Origin: Baffinella frigidus
Taxonomy: Eukaryota; Cryptophyceae; Cryptomonadales; Baffinellaceae
Assembly: GCA_026770585.1 (NCBI GenBank)
Contig: MU646547.1
Span: forward strand, 103,069-118,773
DNA: 15,705 nt
Direction of reading: 5' to 3'
Part shown: positions 14,101-15,705 of the stretch, piece by piece
How positions within the stretch are numbered: position 1 is the stretch's first letter
How the letters are laid out: each line of letters starts with the position of its first letter
Position numbers and translations under genes: made by a program
Notes under the pieces: model-generated
The model's input: the letters and a program-made list of their open reading frames with translations, nothing else
Databases searched by the model: none
Told to the model about the DNA's origin: nothing

Positions 14101-14400
14101 TCGAATAACCCCTACGCGATAAGACATACGACCCTACGGTAGGCAATCGCGCAGGGACATTGGGGGGTTCCTACGAATTGGGTAACGGGACGTCGGTGGA
14201 TTATCCACCGAAAATCCCCTCGTAGCCCGCTGTGTGGGGGGGCGGCAGAGTTGCTATGAACAAGAGGGGGGGTGGCAGAGTTTCTTAGAAAGAGGCCTTT
14301 CTGTATAGGACCACCACACCCTACGTATCGGCCTACTGCAGGGTCCTTTGGGGAGGCGTTTCCTCCATATCGAGGTACCCCTCCAGCCCTAAGTTAGGGT
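14101..14400. other. Decayed foldback fragments; no gene seen
   Basis: Contains a 'accctacggtagg' core (14131-14143), a small hairpin 'cggtgga tta tccaccg' (14193-14209), the dispersed 'gtagcccgctgtgtgg' motif (also near 8441 and 15381) and a decayed family A copy (about 14304-14385, ending 'cgaggtacccct'). A short telomere-like run follows at 14393-14412, G-rich on the plus strand. Confidence 0.5.
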
Positions 14401-14821
14401 TTAGGGATTAGGCGTCTTCCCCGTGCTTGAGGGCGTGCAGGCCAGGCTGCCGCTAAACCGTCAACCCTAAAAAAACCTGTAGCACCGGCGACGGGTCGCG
14501 TGCGTGCTGCTCAACTCTAATTTCAAGATCAACTGTCAAAACGCCCGCCCTGTGACTCCACACGAACACAAATCCCTGAGACTCCACATGAACACACATC
14601 CGCAGATTGGGTGGGGCGCTCGCGCTTGACGGGGAGCAGGTGCTTGCTTGTATGCTGGAACACAGGGGCGTAGTCCTCCTCACCATACCCCACCACATAT
14701 CCATTCACGAGGTGCGGGATTCCTGGTTGGCTCATCCCTGTCCACTTCTGGCGACAAGTGGACCACCCTCAGAAGATTTAGTTTCGGAACACGACAGAAT
14801 CTGCCCCGCTTCGGAAGGCTT

Positions 14822-14912
14822 CCAACGCCGAAGATGATGGTGGATATGCTATTTTAGGAGTAAAAAGAGGCTTGCATAGCATGAATCAGGCCAGATTCTG
14901 GTGTGTTTCGAG
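14822..14912 (+). repeat. Dispersed repeat shared with 629-721, copy 2
   Basis: Shares 'ccaacgccgaagat', 'gctatttta', 'tagcatgaatcagg' and 'gattctggt' in the same order as the left subtelomeric copy. It interrupts the right-hand array. Confidence 0.65.
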
Positions 14913-15193
14913 ATGAGATTGGGTGGGGGGGAGAGTACTTGGCGGGTGGACGCTTCTTGCTGGGCGCTGGTTCTTCGTATTCCTCAGTGGTCGAGCGCGA
15001 CAAGCTCGAACGTGTGGTCGTACTTGCTCTGCACCTCTAGTCCCTGGCCACTTATGGCGACAAGTGGACGATCCTAAGAAGATTGGGTGGGGGGAGAGTA
15101 CTTGGCGGGGAGGCGCTTGTTGCTGGGCGTTCTTGCTGGGTTCTATGTATTCCTCAGTAGTCGGGCGCGACAAGCTCGCACATTAGTGTCCAA

Positions 15194-15333
15194 GGCCATG
15201 CAATTTAAACCGCCTTTTATGCTATCTTAAGGGTGAATTTTCTCAGATTTGCTATCTTAGCTTCGACATAGCTGTAAAATAGCACAAAAACTCCACCCGA
15301 GGGTAGCAAAAACACGGTTTAAGTTGCATGGCC
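15194..15333. mobile_element. Foldback element family H inside the right-hand array
   Basis: 140 bases. 'ggccatgcaatttaaaccg' pairs with 'cggtttaagttgcatggcc' (one mismatch). Pairing continues inward through 'tgctatctt' / 'gggtagca' blocks. Comparison with the other array units suggests it inserted into one unit. Confidence 0.75.
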
Positions 15334-15576
15334 TCGCCCATGAACTTGTGGTCGTACTTGCTCTGCACCTGGTTGCCCTGCGTAGTCCGCTGTGTGGATT
15401 GGGTGGGGGGGGGGGTACTTGGCGGGTGGGCGCTTCTTGCTGGGCGTTGGTTCTACGTATTCCGCATCATACCCCACCATAAATCTATCGACATGATCAG
15501 GCGTTCCTAGTTGGCAAATCCCTCGTCACTTATGGCGACAAGTGGACCACCCTCGGAAGATTGGGAGGGGGTGGGG

Positions 15577-15642
15577 TTACTTGGCGGGTAGGCGCTTCTT
15601 GCTCGGCGCTGGTTCTACGTATTCCGCATCATCATCCGTCAC
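15577..15642 (-). CDS. Candidate terminal exon of a second unknown minus-strand gene
   Basis: On the minus strand a CCCCAAA tract ends in 'ttgacaag', followed by an open frame VTDDDAEYVEPAPSKKRLPA ending in Lys and TAA. The peptide is not recognised. It is the only copy with a stop at this position, and the copies downstream are decayed, as in the RPI 3' array. The gene would continue beyond the right edge. The short length makes this tentative. Confidence 0.42.
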   Translation of the reverse strand: MTDDDAEYVEPAPSKKRLPAK

Positions 15643-15650
15643 CTTGTCAA

Positions 15651-15705
15651 GGGTTTGGGGTTTAGGGTTTGGGGTTTGGGGTTTGGGGTTTGGGGTTTGG
15701 GGTTT
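15651..15705 (-). repeat. Telomere-like tract at the window edge (CCCCAAA variant, minus strand)
   Basis: GGGTTTG units with one GGGTTTAG unit run to the end of the window. Orientation is opposite to the left telomere. It precedes the candidate minus-strand exon as the tract at 11518-11650 precedes RPI exon 10. Confidence 0.88.

Larger units (their letters stand above)
14590..15576 (-). repeat. Decayed tandem array, with copies of the 15577-15642 exon end
   Basis: Units carry, in order on the plus strand, 'attgggtgggg', 'gtacttggcggg', 'cgcttcttgctgggcg', 'tggttc.acgtattc', and then 'cttatggcgacaagtggac'. Minus-strand readings of the copies include EYEEPAPSKKRPPAKY (14934-14985) and EYVEPTPSKKRPPAKY (15417-15472), close to the candidate exon but with Tyr in place of the stop. 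A 'gtggtcgtacttgctctgcacct' block recurs near 15015 and 15347. Confidence 0.75.

Noticed and set aside
14408-14452. Possible minus-strand terminal exon reading RQPGLHALKHGEDA-stop after TTTAG
   Set aside because: Very short, no second copy, and the sequence before it gives only an implausible 24-base intron. A plus-strand reading of the same bases is equally open.
1-15705. tRNA or rRNA genes
   Set aside because: No stretch with paired A and B box motifs or recognisable rRNA core sequence was seen by eye; a covariance search was not possible.

Overview
The window is a chromosome end from a nuclear genome, most likely of a microalga. It opens with plant-type telomeric DNA (CCCTAAA units, 1-149). 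The only protein I recognise, ribose-5-phosphate isomerase A, reads most like the versions in ochrophyte, haptophyte and related algae. That placement rests on remembered family features, not on a search. The gene has at least nine introns and GC-rich exons in less GC-rich introns, so this is not bacterial DNA.

Layout. 1-1460: telomere, then subtelomeric repeats, including five copies of a short protein-like segment and interstitial telomeric tracts. 1461-2425: a minisatellite loaded with GA/GT microsatellite. 2426-3360: foldback (MITE-like) elements and gene flank. 3361-4578 (minus): an intronless, low-complexity protein of 405 residues that I do not recognise. 4579-4819: a short divergent intergenic region. 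4820-11728 (plus): RPI in ten exons (750 coding bases, 249 residues) spread over 6.9 kb. 11705-12655: degenerate copies of the last exon's end. 12461-13579: foldback elements. 13900-15705: repeat-rich DNA with two candidate terminal exons of unknown minus-strand genes.

The most unusual signal is how RPI is built. Almost every exon has one or more decayed partial copies of itself in the adjoining intron or 3' flank. Several introns carry telomere-like repeats that end just before the 3' splice site, always with the C-rich strand in the sense direction. Intron 5 is almost pure CCCTAAA repeat with a GC donor. The same pattern (telomere-like tract, AG, short terminal exon, decayed exon copies) appears on the minus strand near 13.9-14.1 kb and 14.9-15.7 kb, again C-rich in the sense strand. 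I infer a process that inserts telomere-like DNA into or beside genes with duplication of flanking coding sequence, the insert then being spliced out.

At least eight families of short inverted-repeat elements are present, with no transposase coding region in the window. Two foldbacks whose arms are themselves palindromes sit on either side of RPI exon 9. All splice sites are read by eye from protein continuity; no transcript data were available.
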